Positions 24,030 through 37,024 of a stretch of 64,000 nucleotides of DNA are shown here, one piece after another. Source of the stretch: Diogma glabrata. Lineage: Eukaryota > Arthropoda > Insecta > Diptera > Cylindrotomidae. The DNA lies in assembly GCA_963693315.1 (NCBI GenBank), contig OY856188.1, positions 98,306,915 to 98,370,914 on the forward strand, in the 5' to 3' direction. The notes under the pieces were generated by a model that saw nothing but the letters and a program-made list of their open reading frames with translations, had not been told where the DNA came from and made no database searches. A program made the translations under genes and the position numbers. The number at the start of each line of letters is the position of its first letter. The stretch's first letter is position 1.

Positions 24030-26760
24030 ATATCATGCCAAGAGATTTGTATATGTTGTCTTGCAATATAAAAACTTACTACGTAATAAGCAAAGACCCG
24101 TCCAGACTGGATAAGTTTGAGTTTGAGAATTCAATCGAACTCTTTTTAATTTTGTTGGAAGTGATTGTAGAACAGTGCCACATATTATCGACGAACAGTT
24201 AATCAGTGATCGGTCAGACTTGGTGATGTTTTTACAACTAGGTTTAACTCTATCGATAGTAGCTTTTACCATTCTTGCTCTAATATATAGTGAAAGTTTT
24301 GTCATTTCCATTGATAACGAGATAGGTTCCATCGTTAGGTTGTTGCAATAATCTTTGGATTATGGGTCCGTCTCTTCTCTTCTCTGATGTAAACATGTGA
24401 GCATGCTTTTAAATCGCTAAAATCCAAAGCATTGTAATTATAGTGACGAGAAGAAAAGCCAGATTGGAGATTGTTTGAGATGGCTACAAAATCCGACCAT
24501 GGCATTAATGTGATTTGTTACCATAGCCATTTACTAATTCATGTAGGAGTATATTTAAAAAGTCGGGAGAGTACGTGTTCAATTCAGTCGATTGTGAAAT
24601 ACTATAGTCACTTCCCGCGTTCTATGAAAGCTTTCTATCATGCTATTTCATTCAGGATTACAAGCTGTGGTTTATTGATGTTTGAAACCTAACAGCTTAA
24701 AAAAATCAGCATACAGCTGAGACTCAAATTATGATCTTTTATCGGTCACAATGAAATAAGAAAGCATATACATCCACAATAAACAGTTGTGACTACGATT
24801 GCAATTATAATTTCTGAAATCGAGGTTGCTTGGGACATATAATGTCGTTTGGAACATCCACCTTACCAAAAAAACTACGAGGTGGCTAAGAATCATTGAC
24901 AAATTGTTTAATGACAGCAAAGTTGGATTGTCTATAAAGTGACTTGATCACTGGTATGATATTAATTTCATATTGTGCGAAATTCCATTTGTGGCGGTTA
25001 ATGATCAGACCAACATCTGGTTAATTTTTGAAAAGATGAACTCAGATGTTCTAAGTGTTCGGCATAGACTTAGATGTGGCAAGGTGGTCGTCTAAGTATA
25101 CGAAGCAGATGTCTAAGCCATCTAAGATGGCGTGCATGTATCGTTGAAATGTTTGGCCAGCATTTCTAAAGCCTAACCCCATTCGAGTGAACTTGAAAAA
25201 TTCGAATGATGTATGGAGATAAATGTCTTATGAATATCAGCGAGCTAAATACGAATTTTGTGGTAAGCTCGCTTAAGGCAAAAAAGTCCAAAAATAATAA
25301 TGCAACTCGCATATTGTAACGAAAAAGCCAAATCCTGAAGAAAAGTGTAATGACCAACAAAAATCTTGTTCAGTAGACATTTTCTTTTAAATCGAAAAAA
25401 AACATTCTTCACATTAATCATACATTCATTCAGTGCTATCAAACAATTTAATATTCGTTTCATAAATAACATCTGTATCTTTATGACGTTCCGCAATGTA
25501 TATCTTTCATTTCAAATCAATTAACGGATCTTATATTTTTTGTACAACCAGTTTTGTACAACCAGTTGTTCTGTTTTCTTTTTTCAACGTGAAACAAACA
25601 TAATTTTTCTTCTTTTAAACTAAAATCAAAATAAAGTAAGCTGATTCTGGGCAGATGTTTTGATATGATGTGATGATTTTGTGATATTTTAACTAAAATA
25701 TGTTCGCAATATTAATAATTGATTATTTTTTGAAGAACCCTATGTTTTTTAATTGGAGATCACGAGGATTTAACGGGATTGGATTTAACGAGACGTTTAT
25801 TTGAATAATGTTTTTCTATCTGTTTCAATTGTTTTTTTTATACACGGCAGATTTTCAATACATGGGTTAATTTTGTTGTTTGTTGGAATAAGAAAACTAA
25901 AACGAGGGAGATAATTTGAATCATTTTTACCATCTTTTGCGAAGTAATAAAGATAATGTTTTTTTTTTGTGATGATTCATAACTTGAGTTGACATTTTTA
26001 AATTTTGAGTTAAAAAACATTGTATAAAAAACTGTGGATGTTAAAATTATTAACACTTTCTCAATTTTTTGTAAAATTGGTCCGGAGCCATGTGTTGATT
26101 TTTTTGTAATATTCCCGGTATAAACAGAAAACCTGTTTATTACAAAAGGAATGTGATATTTTTCAGTGACTGTGATTTAAGCCATGGAGATTTAAGCCAC
26201 AATAGTCGCCGCAAAACAAACCACCTGTTTCATTTTCGACCAAGTGAAGAGAATTGGATTATTATCAAAACGAGGGTATACATATGTTTTACTGTAGCCT
26301 AAAGAATTATTCAGCCTTTGCATCTTTAAATTTGTCAGCTGCTATCCTATCCTGTAAGGGTTGCAGTAGACTGAAGTTCCAGTAGTTATTATAATATGCA
26401 TCATTGCGTTTCATAGCAAAAGCAAGCATACGGTTAGTTGACTATTGTAGTAGTTCATTAATTTCATGGGAACTTTTATTATTGACAAGAACGGATAATC
26501 AAAGAGTACAGATAGGAGCTGTGACTATTGATGTGAAAATGTCAGAGAGGGAATCAATTTTATCAACCAAAACTCCGTATATATCCAAAAAATCAGCACC
26601 AATTATCGGAACAGTGACCCTGGCGATGGGTAAAAATGAGCAAACGAACGTCGAAGGCATGGTAGTAGAATTCTCAGCAATAAAAGTAAAATCAGATGTC
26701 ACCGCTTATGAGCGAAAGTAGCTGAAATTAACAATATCTCGCAACTGGTATTGATTAGGA
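24030..26760 (-). pseudogene. Older Ty3/gypsy pol remnant, host of the Mag-like insertion
   Basis: Minus-strand motifs appear in the right order. Protease C-terminal part at about 26702-26520 (PIIGADFLDIYGVLVD). RT block GGLFCGDYCGLN at about 26225-26188. RT blocks FFKFTRMGLGFRNAGQTFQR and FVYLDDHLATSKSM at about 25200-25080 (YLDD at 25087-25098). Integrase C-terminal and post-integrase parts at about 24440-24260 (DFSDLKACSHVYIRE, then KTFTIYI-like and ATIDRVKPS). RNase H and the integrase core are mostly missing because only about 650 bp separate the YLDD from the integrase tail. Many stops and frameshifts are present. Gag was not seen. The Mag-like element sits between this pol and its PPT/LTR at 18937-18958. 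Confidence 0.8.
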
Positions 26761-28734
26761 ATTTAAAATTAGTGACGCAATATTTCACTGTATGCGGCTA
26801 GACATATTTTAGTGTTTTGAATTACATGAGAGGAAGAATAACTTTTGTTTCTAGCTAAATTTTACGGTTTATTAAAAATGTTGTTCTAAATCATAAAAGG
26901 CTGTATAATTACGTTTTTGTCTGTCTGTTTGGACTCTTGTCCTGAATTAGGCATTTTTAGTTTTACCAGAAAAATTGCGTTATCTACGGCAGCGAAAAAG
27001 AAACCCTTCTATTTTTCTTCGTTACATTAGAAAAATATTTGAGCCATCCTATAATAATTATGACATTACCAGTATCTAAACAGACAAAGGTCTACTTATC
27101 GGCAATATATTTAATGTTACTGTTGTTTTAGTCATATATACCTGTTTATAATAATCTAATTTCACCCTTCAGTAATTTCATTACATTTTGAAAGATACAA
27201 TCAGTTTAATAAGAACCATTCACATTTATTTAAAAAAAAGTTTTTTAACTACATTAACTTTAATAATGCAGTAAAAAATATGAATCAACTAAATGGAATT
27301 TATAAAAAAAATTCATATATGAAAATTATTAAGTTATTCCAGTAGATAGTAAAAAAGGTGTTGCAGTTTTTCTTTATGTTTTTTATATTTTCTTTGGGAG
27401 GAAATTGTAATTTATTGTTGATTTGAGTCATAGAGTTAAGTTCAAGTTAGTAATTGTTTTGCATAATTTTGATTTATCTTGAAAAGTTTTTCCTAATGAA
27501 TAATTTAGTTCTTTGTTTCAAAAAAATGAATTCATAAACAAAACTGGAGTATGTTTTGGTGATTCTCTTTCAATATATTCAAAAGACCTCAAAGATTGAC
27601 CAGTTTTGCACTAAATATAACCATTAGAAAAATCTGTAACACAGAGTATACAGTTTTTTACGACATTTTGACACTCATGCTTTCTCTAAACTATTTATTA
27701 CGAAAATTAACATTCCATGCTAATATAATTTATGCATTAAAACCAAAGAAAAAATGTTAAAGTTTAATAATTTTAAATTATTTATTTAAGTTGAAGAAGT
27801 CAAAAAAAATACTGTTTTTATTACATTAAACATAACCGGTACACAAGTTTGAATCTCCATACAATGTAACAAATCCTGCTATTAGGAACTAAAAAACTTC
27901 ATTAAATACTCGTAAAACTTACTGGTCGTTAAATCTCAAACAAAACTGGTAGATAATCCGATTGTAAATGCAATTTAAAATGATTGAAAATGACAATATC
28001 ATATAATATATGAAAAAAATGTAATTATTTACGAAAAGTTTTCGATTGTTTTTATATGATAATATTATGGTGAATGTAATTTAGTATTCAGAAGTTGGTT
28101 TTAGGATAGGGGTAACAAATTTGACCGAGTTATCCAACAGTTTAATCTTATAAAATATTTATTTGGTGTTAATTTTATAAAATTTATTTTATATGATTAT
28201 GGTTTTCAGCACTTTACTGTGGTTAATGAATTAAAATAATCTGAAGGAAGGATGCATGTAAAATGTTTTAAAAATTTATAAGAAATAAGGTTGAAAGGAA
28301 TATAGTCTTCTATAACGGTTGAATAATTATTAAATTTGTAGATTTAATAAAAATGTTTTATTTTTCTATAACGGTATTCGTTTTCTGTTGTCTGAAAAGT
28401 GGAATATATTTGTGATTATATCAAAACGCGATGGATTTTTAGTAAATCTTAGTTAACCATAAAATACAATAATGCTACATCTAAATCCTTTATGTCATGG
28501 TCACATTTAATAGCTCAAGTCCATTTTGTTAAAACCTACTCAGTTCTAGAGTTCAGTTCAATTTTTAATTTCCAACTAGCGCAGTCTGTGAATTCGATTA
28601 TGCCTTTTTTAGCGCAGTACAAAACAGGAAATCTAACTATCCCAAAAGTCAGAAGAACCAAGACCATCACACCAACCAATCATAATGCATAAACTGTAAA
28701 TTGATATATAATAAAACAACCGTTGCACTTTTAG
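26761..28734. other. AT-rich stretch, no gene seen
   Basis: No coding similarity, palindrome or array recognised. The 5' LTR and gag of the older minus-strand gypsy would be expected at its left edge but could not be identified. Confidence 0.45.
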
Positions 28735-28985
28735 TCGCGGCGGTGGCTGAAAGGGCATAATAACATCAATATAGCAAGATATATGAATATCGTCGTGCAA
28801 AATATACCTGCGTTTGTTGAATTAAAACAATACCATCTATAATGCAATATAATATAAATATCGTTCCACCAGGGCCATAGGCGAATGCTGAGCAATAAGA
28901 ATATATCAATATAATAAAACTCGTTGCCCAAAGGCCACAGGCGATTGTTGAATTCAAAACAATAATGCCATTGATGCACAAACAT
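28735..28985. repeat. Degenerate tandem repeat, about three units of 60-75 bp
   Basis: Recurring pattern: GGGCCATAGGCGAATGCTGA, AAGGCCACAGGCGATTGTTG, and TGTTGAATTAAAACAATACC or TGTTGAATTCAAAACAATAATG, with AATATATCAATATAATA spacers. The open stretches across it are by-products of the periodicity. Confidence 0.6.
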
Positions 28986-29440
28986 CATGTATTCTCTATA
29001 TAGGAATCTTTAAAACTGATGCAAAACCTTCCTTCCCATTAGATATTACAAAAAAATTCAATTATAAAAGTAAAAATACTCAATTTCTTGTTCCTTTTGT
29101 TTCGTTGTTTTATTGCCAGAACATGAAACCTGATAACTAAATGACCAAATCCAATTCCATTCAATTTTATTAAATTCAACTAAGATTGCTATCTACTACA
29201 TCTCTAAAGTTTTATTAATTGTAAAAAAAAAATTCTAATAACCATCTCAACAAAATTTAAGAAAAATTCAATTATTCTAGTGCATTTATATAAATAAATG
29301 CTGTTTCAGAGCACCGAACACTATTCACCGAACTGTTTCAACATGTACGTACATTCGTACAAGTATGTATGTCAAAAACTCAACGAAAGACTATAAAGAA
29401 AAAATGAAAGAAAAAGATCCGTTAAACTTATTATTTCGCA
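28986..29440. other. Non-coding, nothing recognised
   Basis: AT-rich, with a short ATGTACGTACATTCGTACA palindrome-like stretch near 29342. No gene or element was identified. Confidence 0.4.
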
Positions 29441-29575
29441 ATTAATTCAGTAAATTATTTGTGATATAACATCACCCCGATGGAAAATCTCCCATCAAGA
29501 ATAATATAAGAACTGAATTTAAAAAATTATGGTGCAAATTATGAAACTTTTTGCAATCCATACAATTTTAGAGCG

Positions 29576-29651
29576 ATCTAGTTTCGAACCAATGAGAAAA
29601 TTTTAAACTTTAAAAAAGTTTATCATTCTCATCAGGGCTAGCCGACTAGAT
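29576..29651 (-). ncRNA. Candidate type III hammerhead ribozyme
   Basis: On the minus strand: ATCTAGTC, GGCTAGCC, CTGATGA, a 41-nt stem II region starting GAAT and ending GGTTC, then GAAACTAGAT. ATCTAGT pairs perfectly with ACTAGAT (7-bp stem III). GTC gives the U16.1-C17 cleavage position, CTGATGA and GAAA are the invariant core, and 10.1-11.1 is G-C. Stem I is an 8-nt self-complementary GGCTAGCC, very short for a monomer, so dimer folding is possible. The fold was done by eye; activity is not shown. Confidence 0.6.
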
Positions 29652-29795
29652 AAACTCTACCAAAAAATGTCAACGCTAATGTATATAAACCAAAAATTAG
29701 GTTACAACTCTAGCGAAGTGTAAAAACAAAAAATTTACATAAACATACATTTAATAAATTCAGGTAAATAGTCAATTAATTTCTCTGGTGATCAC

Positions 29796-29855
29796 CTGAT
29801 GAGAATGATAAACTTTTTTAAAGTTTAAAATTTTCTCATTGGTTCGAAACTAGAT
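29796..29855 (+). ncRNA. Partial hammerhead-like sequence (right arm, copy 1)
   Basis: CTGATGA, stem II region and GAAACTAGAT are conserved, but the upstream strand reads TTCTCTGGTGATCAC instead of ATCTAGTCGGCTAGCC. Stem III and the cleavage site are therefore missing. The same TTTCTCTRGTGATCAC stretch occurs at about 46077-46092, near copy 2. Confidence 0.35.
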
Positions 29856-29939
29856 CGCTCTAAAATTGTATGGATTGCAAAAAGTTTCATAATTTGCACC
29901 ATAATTTTTTAGATTCAGTTCTTATATTATTATTTCGCA

Positions 29940-30137
29940 TGGATATAGCGAACGGTGGGAGTTATATCAACTGCGTAGAATAAATAAAATACCAATTAAA
30001 CTGATGCCAGAAATCACTGTGTCTTGTAGATGAACTTTGAATCACAACTTAACCTTTATCTTTGTAACTTAATGGTTTTCTTAATAATATCCGTCAATTT
30101 CAATAAATTAGAACATTTATGCAATTTTTTTAGTTAA
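29940..30137. other. Short non-coding spacer
   Basis: Nothing recognised between the foldback repeat and the 3' end of the LINE. Confidence 0.4.
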
Positions 30138-31308
30138 CAATAATAATAATAATAATCTTTATTTCAATAAAAAACAAATAAAAATCATATACAGTAATTT
30201 ACAAAAAAATTTTATAAACATACAATAATTAAATAAACAAATGACAAATAACAATTAAATTTGTAATTGAAATGAAATAAGTAGGAGCATTTTGAAGTGA
30301 AACAAGCGAACCCTTGTAGTAAAAGCACCGTAAAAAATAGTAAAAAAAATAAGAAAACAAAAACGTAATTAAAAAAGTAACAAGCAAGCTAAATAAGTAA
30401 TATGTACAGTAAGTACACGAAAAATACCACACACGAAAATAATAAAAAATATATTAAAAGTAAAGTTCAATATTATTAACAGAGAATAGCCAAAGTTTTA
30501 AGTTTTTCAAAAAAATATTTATAGGATGAAAAGATTTGATAGATATAGGTAGACAATTATATAAATAGGGAGCCTTGAAAACAAAAACGCCTACAATACT
30601 CCTTTCTCGTAAAATTCACTACGCAACGATTATTGGTACGTAAAATATATTTAACAATTGCTTTGATTTTTTTATACTAAAATAAGTTATAAAATAACTT
30701 TAAAACTTTATAAACATAGAGATAGCGGAACATAGAATATTAGACCTTTTAAAAAGTGGAAGCGAAGGATAAGTTCGCGATTTGAAGTGTATGACACGCA
30801 GAGCAAACTTTTGGGCACTCAATAAAGGTTTAATATTACTAAAATATACACCCCCCCAGCAAGTAATACCATATTCTAAGCAGGAATTAAATAGAGAACA
30901 GTAAATTTGTTTCATCAAATGACGGGAACATATTTCACGTAAAATGTACAACTTCCGTATAGTTCCATATAACTCATTACGTATTTTCTCAAGATGAGTG
31001 ATAAAATATAGTTTATTATCCAGAATTAACCCCAAATATTTGAAATAGTTTACTTTTTTAATAGTAATGCAACTGCTATCACATTGAATAGATGAACATT
31101 TTATTGAACGACATATAAAATCATTAGAAAGAGAGTTACTCTCATCAAAGAAATCAAACGTCATGTAACGTGTCCAAAAAGAAGCAGGCCTTAATTTTTG
31201 AATAATAAAATATAATCGACAGTAAAGCTTTAGTAATATCAATAAATAATGCAGCTACCTTTTTACCTATATTTAATGCATCATATAGAGGGAACAAATT
31301 CAATCAGA
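30138..31308 (-). pseudogene. Non-LTR retrotransposon (CR1/Jockey-like LINE), 3' part
   Basis: The minus strand begins (at 31290) with GKKVAALFIDITKA, the RT block with the first catalytic aspartate. It jumps over the palm (YxDD absent) into the thumb: KYLGLILDNKLYFITHL, QIYCSLFNSCLEYG, CWGG and LLSAQKFALRVI (about 31090-30790). A frameshift near 30690 separates the C-terminus APYLYNCLPISIKSF...FLKNLKLWL, ending at TAA 30454-30456. The 3' UTR ends with AATAAAGATTATTATTATTATTATTG (30138-30165), an AATAAA box and ATT-repeat tail as in CR1/L2-type LINEs. The 5' continuation lies at 34737-34897, separated by a 3.4-kb insertion. Clade placement is tentative. Confidence 0.85.
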
Positions 31309-32220
31309 CACCGAAAGAAAAAATCTTGGTTGATTCAAACATGTTGCATTGTTAATCGAAAATTAAGTGAAAATTGGGGAACTAAATACGTTTGTGGTTG
31401 AATCAACCAACGCTCCGTATTTAAATTAACAATTTAACCGTTGTTGATATATTTTTTTATAAGTATCACAAACATATTTGATTTAACCATGTTTGTAGTT
31501 GAGTCAACTATGATTTAATTTTCAATTGACTACAAACGTTGTAAATTAAAAATTTGACTAAAAATAGTGATATTGAATACGTTTGTGATAGAATCAAGCA
31601 ATACGCCGCGCCGTATTAAATCTTTTGGTTTGGTACATCTTTGTTTTGTTTTTGCTGCTATCGATGTTTGTATGGGTTCGTTTTGTTCGTAAATATAATA
31701 TTTGAAATTTTTTATATTAGAAGTATGTATTTCGCATCAATCCCGACAAACATTTTTATGAATAAAGCTAGCGTTCGTATATTTACGTTCTAAATAGGAA
31801 ATGTATGAGTGTGATTTTGTTTGTAAAGGATGCGTCCATTTTTTCGCCATTTTTTTAATGATACAATACAATTTAAAAGACCAAAATTCAGAAATCAAAA
31901 AATTTAAATATTTGAATTATGTGTAGAAAATTATACTAGTTTTCCATAATTTTCTCATTATTATGAAAAATTAAATTAAAATATCGATAAATGGACATGA
32001 AACAAGACAAATAAAAAATATTAAAAAAATATAATATTTTTTTTAAATCACCAAAATTAATTATACAAAGGGCCTGTTCCATTAATGATATTTTTGTTAT
32101 AACAGTAACTGAAAAATTTCTTTCGCACATAATTTTATATGCAAATAATATGAAAATTATTTAAATCAATTAAACACATCTAAATTATTTCCAAAAGTTA
32201 AATGTTAAATAAAACCAGCC

Positions 32221-32427
32221 ATGTTAAAATATATAAAAACTTTTTATTTTTCTATACTTTTGATTATTATTTTTCTTTATTACTTCGGTCTGAAAGACCT
32301 AAGTATTACATACATGATTCATGAGCTCAAAGTCAAATTCTTACCCCCACTTTTTATGGCATTTCTCGACGTTTTAGGACCAGCTGATTCTAAAAAAGCA
32401 AAAAAAAAAATGTATGTCTGTCTGTAG
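32221..32427 (+). other. 68-codon open stretch inside repeat family C
   Basis: An ATG-started frame spans the head of repeat family C (FGLKDLSITYMIHELK..., ending KKMYVCL). The homologous copy at 43378 keeps the nucleotides GGTCTGAAAG.CCTAAGTATTACAT but not a long frame, so a conserved protein is not supported. Confidence 0.2.
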
Positions 32428-32711
32428 GCCGGCCGGCCATCGTTACCTACGCTGCAGGGAAAACGGCTGGAGGGATTTCAAAAATTTTTTTTCTAAAAAT
32501 AGGTATTCACAAGGGACAGGTCCGAAAGGACGCTGTGTTCGATAACTGTACCGAAAGTGTGTCAAAAAATCATTATGTGTGTCAAAAATAGCAAATTTTC
32601 ATATTTTTGGCTTAAAAAACGTTCATTTTAAGTGATTACGAGTAGGAACATTGAATTTGGAGAAATCTTGATGGTCGGGATTGATATGTGAGACCAAAAT
32701 CTAGATTATTG

Positions 32712-33240
32712 CATTATAAGTTTGTCAAAAAAATGTTGTCAAGTGTGTCAAAAGAAAGATTTTTATTTATTTTTTTACCTAATTTTTTGGAAAATAAATA
32801 AAATTAATTGTTTGTTGGAAATAAAATTTTATTATTATTATTGAGAATTATAACATTATAAGTTTGTCACAAAAATGTTGTCAAGTGTGTCAAAAGAAAG
32901 ATTTTTATTTATTTTTACCCAATTTTTTGGAAAAAAAATTGTTTGTTTGAAATGAAACTACTTCGGTTTTATTTATTATTATTGAGAATTATGGCATTAT
33001 AAGTTTGTCAAAAAAATGTTGTCAAGTGTGTCAAAAGAAAGATTTTTATTTATTTTTTTACCCAACTTTTTGGAAAAAAATAAAATTGTTTGTTTGAATT
33101 GAAATTTTATTATTATTATTGAGAATATAAGTTTGTCAAAAAAATGTTGTCAAGTGTGTCAAAAGAGAGATTTTTATTTATTTTTTTCCCAATTTTTTGC
33201 AAAAAATAAAATTGTTGTGAAGTGTGTCAAAAAATGATTT
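32712..33240. repeat. Tandem repeat, about 140-bp unit, 4-5 copies
   Basis: Units start near 32712, 32854 and 32995, with a shorter one near 33127. Each has AAGTTTGTCAAAAAAATGTT, GTCAAGTGTGTCAAAAGA and ATTTTTATTTATTTTTTTAC. The 43.4-kb copy of the family carries only about one unit. Confidence 0.85.
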
Positions 33241-33299
33241 CATTTATTTTTTAGCCAATTTTTTGGAAAAAAATGTAGCTGTTTTTATGACGTAAATGT

Positions 33300-34260
<961 letters not shown>

Positions 34261-34736
34261 GGCAACGTATTGATGTTTCGTGCTAGTTTTGTAATAAATT
34301 TTTAAACAGATATAAAAAATACTTGTACTTTAACAAAGAGTTATGTTTGATATACATCGCTGCCCAAAACTAAAAACCATGTCCTCGTGAAAGTTTTTTG
34401 CCGAAAACTATATCAAAATCCTTTACACAGACCGAAGTCTTGATATCTCAGAGCTGTGAGATTTCAGCCCCTCCATATTTTTGCTTATTAGTTTCTTTTC
34501 TCCTGGTTTTTTATTTTTACAAACACAATAATTTTCAAACAAAAACATGAAGAAACTGAACCGAAAAATATGAACAAGAAAAATTGATCACGCCGTGGTT
34601 GATTTAAATAATGAAAATTGTTGCGTTTTTTAAAATAAATTGGCAATGCTACATTGGTTAAAATAACCACGTTCGTATTAGACGCATAATCAAACAAGCT
34701 TTGTAGTTGATTTTACCAAAGTTTTTTTTTTCGGTG

Positions 34737-34897
34737 GAGCAGACTCAGAGCTTAGACCCTCACGATACCCATAGTTATAAGTTACATAGAAACTTAGTTT
34801 TGACTAAAATAGATAAAATTCTCGACTTCATTAATTTTTGAAGTAATTTAGAAAAAAACGATAAGAGAGAAACTGGCCTATAATTAGAAATATTCGA
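34737..34897 (-). pseudogene. LINE RT, upstream part of the split copy
   Basis: The minus strand gives ISNYRPVSLLSFFSKLLQKL, then MKSRILSILVKTKFLCNL and, after a frameshift, NYGYREGLSSESA: RT blocks with NYRPVSLL and QYGFR-like motifs. It continues as LFPLYDAL beyond the TIR element at 31308. It stops at about 34897, where the plus-strand transposase-like frame begins. Confidence 0.85.
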
Positions 34898-35938
34898 AAG
34901 TACTTATTGCTATGTACATTAAATGAAGCTTATGTGGAGTTTAAAAATAAGTTTCCTGATGTGAAAATAAGATTTACTAAATTCACGTCCCTTCGACCAC
35001 AAGAATGTATAAAATTATCCCAAGGAGTTCATAATGTGTGCGTGTGTACCATACATCAAAATATAAAACTAATGATTCAACACTCTAAGATGTCTTGGAT
35101 TACTGATGCTGCTTTCCAGAATTATAAAACATTAATTGACTCTGTTTCATGTGGTGAATTAACAGAAGATTGTCATACTTTGAAGTGCAATAAATGTTCA
35201 AAAAAACTTCAACAACTGGAAGAAAAATTACTAAATGATTTTGACGTTAAAGGAATCCTTCAAGTCAAATATCAACAATGGAATACCACTGATCGATGCA
35301 ATTTGGATACTTTAATACAAACTGTAGAAGAATTTAAGAAAAAATTTATTTGCCGTTTACAAATTTTGATACCACACAACTTTATAGCAAAACAGTAATC
35401 TACATTCATTGAGGAAAAAAAAATTAGAAGCAGGAAGTGCTTCGTTCAAGGGGATTTTTCTGAAAACTACGGCTTCATAATTCAGGATGCGGTTCAAGGC
35501 TATTATTATAATAATTCACAAGCTACTATTCATCCATTTGTCATTTATTTTAAAAGTGCCGCAAGTGAATATATACAGCACCGAAGTTTTATACTCATTT
35601 CGGATATAAACGATCACAACAGTACTACAGTCCATCTTTTCATTACAAAACTTATTGAGTTCATCAAAACGCATATAAATTCTAATATTACGAAAACAGT
35701 TTATAACACTGACAGTGCACCTTCTCAATACAAAAGTAAACATAACCTAATTAACTTATGCCACCACAAAAAAGACTTTAAGGTTGATGCTGAATGGCAT
35801 TTTTATGCTACCAGCCATGGAAAAGGACCTTGTGATGGAATTGGTGGTACACTGAAGCGTGCTGCACACCGTTATAGTATAAGGAGCAAAGATATTATTG
35901 ATACATCAAAAAAACTTTTCGAATGGGCTTTAAAATAA
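34898..35938 (+). pseudogene. Transposase-like protein of an insect repeat family, one in-frame stop
   Basis: An open frame from about 34898 (KYLLLCTLNEAYVEFKNKF) to TAA 35936-35938 is interrupted only by TAA at 35396-35398. It has no clear ATG start and is truncated at its N-terminus, where it abuts the LINE. Features: LRPQECI and HNVCVCTIHQNIKLM (cysteine/histidine pattern); CGELTEDCHTLKCNKCSKKL (Zn-binding-like); then QGDFSENYGF, ISDIN, YNTDSAPSQYKS and EWHFYATSHGKGPCDGIGGT. Aspartates in GDFSENY and TDSAPSQYK with a later acidic residue suggest an RNase H-fold (DDE/D) enzyme, an inference only. I recall this HGKGPCDGIGG-type protein as a repetitive family in insect and other animal genomes but cannot name its superfamily. 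Confidence 0.7.
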
Positions 35939-36924
35939 GAACCTACCATGAACTTTGGACACGCCGATAAAAATGAATATCAATTAACAAAAAAAAATAC
36001 AAAATCGTTTTGTCATTTAATGTTAAATACAATCTTTTACTTTCTGACCATAATAACATAATACGAACATAATACTTCTCCAGTCAAAAGTTCCTAAATA
36101 GATTTTGTTATTTATACGGTTTTTTTGATTGCAGTCGAGACTGTCAAATTATTTTTTATAAGAGTGACAAGTGATTACTAAAAGTGACAAATAAACATTT
36201 CATTTTTTTATGCCATCTAATACAAAGAAAATAATTGCAGAAGTGTTTTCCTATTCAAAAGAAACTTCTGTTTGTAAAATAAGTAAATCATTTTTCACAA
36301 TTGTATTTATTTTATTTATTGTACTACATAAATAATTTTTATAATGTTTTAAAAAGTTCATTTAATATTAAAATATTTGATATATAACATTAAAAAAAAA
36401 ATCTCTTAGTTTATAACGCCATTTTTATAATTTTCCTTCAGAACAAAAAAAACTGATTCCCGACAGTCATATGCACAACGAATTTTATCTTTAAAACCAA
36501 AAATAACACAAGTCCCAAACTTTCATATCGTTAGATATAAAATAAGCTTCAATTTAGTTTAAAAAAAAAAAGGCTCTGCCATCTTTTTTTCAATTACACC
36601 TTTTTTTTTCTTATGTTACACCGTTAAAAATTATTTCAAAAAATAAACAGTGTACATTTTTAAAAACTTTGTTCTAATACCTATTCAACGACATATCATT
36701 TATGAAAATCGATTTAGTAGTTTTTCTACAATCGCTCGTCAAAATGTACTCACATCACAAAATAACAAAAAATGGAGGGGCACCCTGTGAAGACCCCTGG
36801 TCGAAAAAAAAATTCTAAGAGAACTTGTATTTTTTATTTATCAAAGACTATCTATAAACAAAAAATAATCAAAATTAAAAGGGGTCAAGTCAAAACGATG
36901 TTGAATCTTCGTGAAATTGCTCAC
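35939..36924. other. Non-coding, nothing recognised
   Basis: It follows the transposase-like frame and may be the rest of that element. No inverted terminus was found. A 90-codon open stretch at 36772-37044 runs mostly through the TA repeat. Confidence 0.4.
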
Positions 36925-36929
36925 ATATA

Positions 36930-37022
<93 letters not shown>
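36925..37022. repeat. (TA)n microsatellite
   Basis: About 98 bp of TA with one G interruption near 36935. Confidence 0.97.

Positions 37023-37024
<2 letters not shown>

Larger units (their letters stand above)
29441..29927. mobile_element. Foldback repeat family B, copy 1
   Basis: The left arm (about 29446-29660) and right arm (29797-29927) are inverted copies over about 130 bp, including CGAACCAATGAGAAAATTTT and CATACAATTTTAGAGCGATC. The left outer part (TTCAGTAAATTATTTGTGAT...) has no partner on the right, so the right end is truncated. A 13-bp sequence TTATTATTTCGCA flanks both sides (about 29428-29440 and 29927-29939). The family recurs at 46197-47698. Each arm carries hammerhead-like sequence, complete only in the left arm. 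Confidence 0.8.

Noticed and set aside
32712..33240. CRISPR-like array
   Set aside because: The regular units are degenerate 140-bp tandem repeats without spacers, in a eukaryotic repeat; not a CRISPR.
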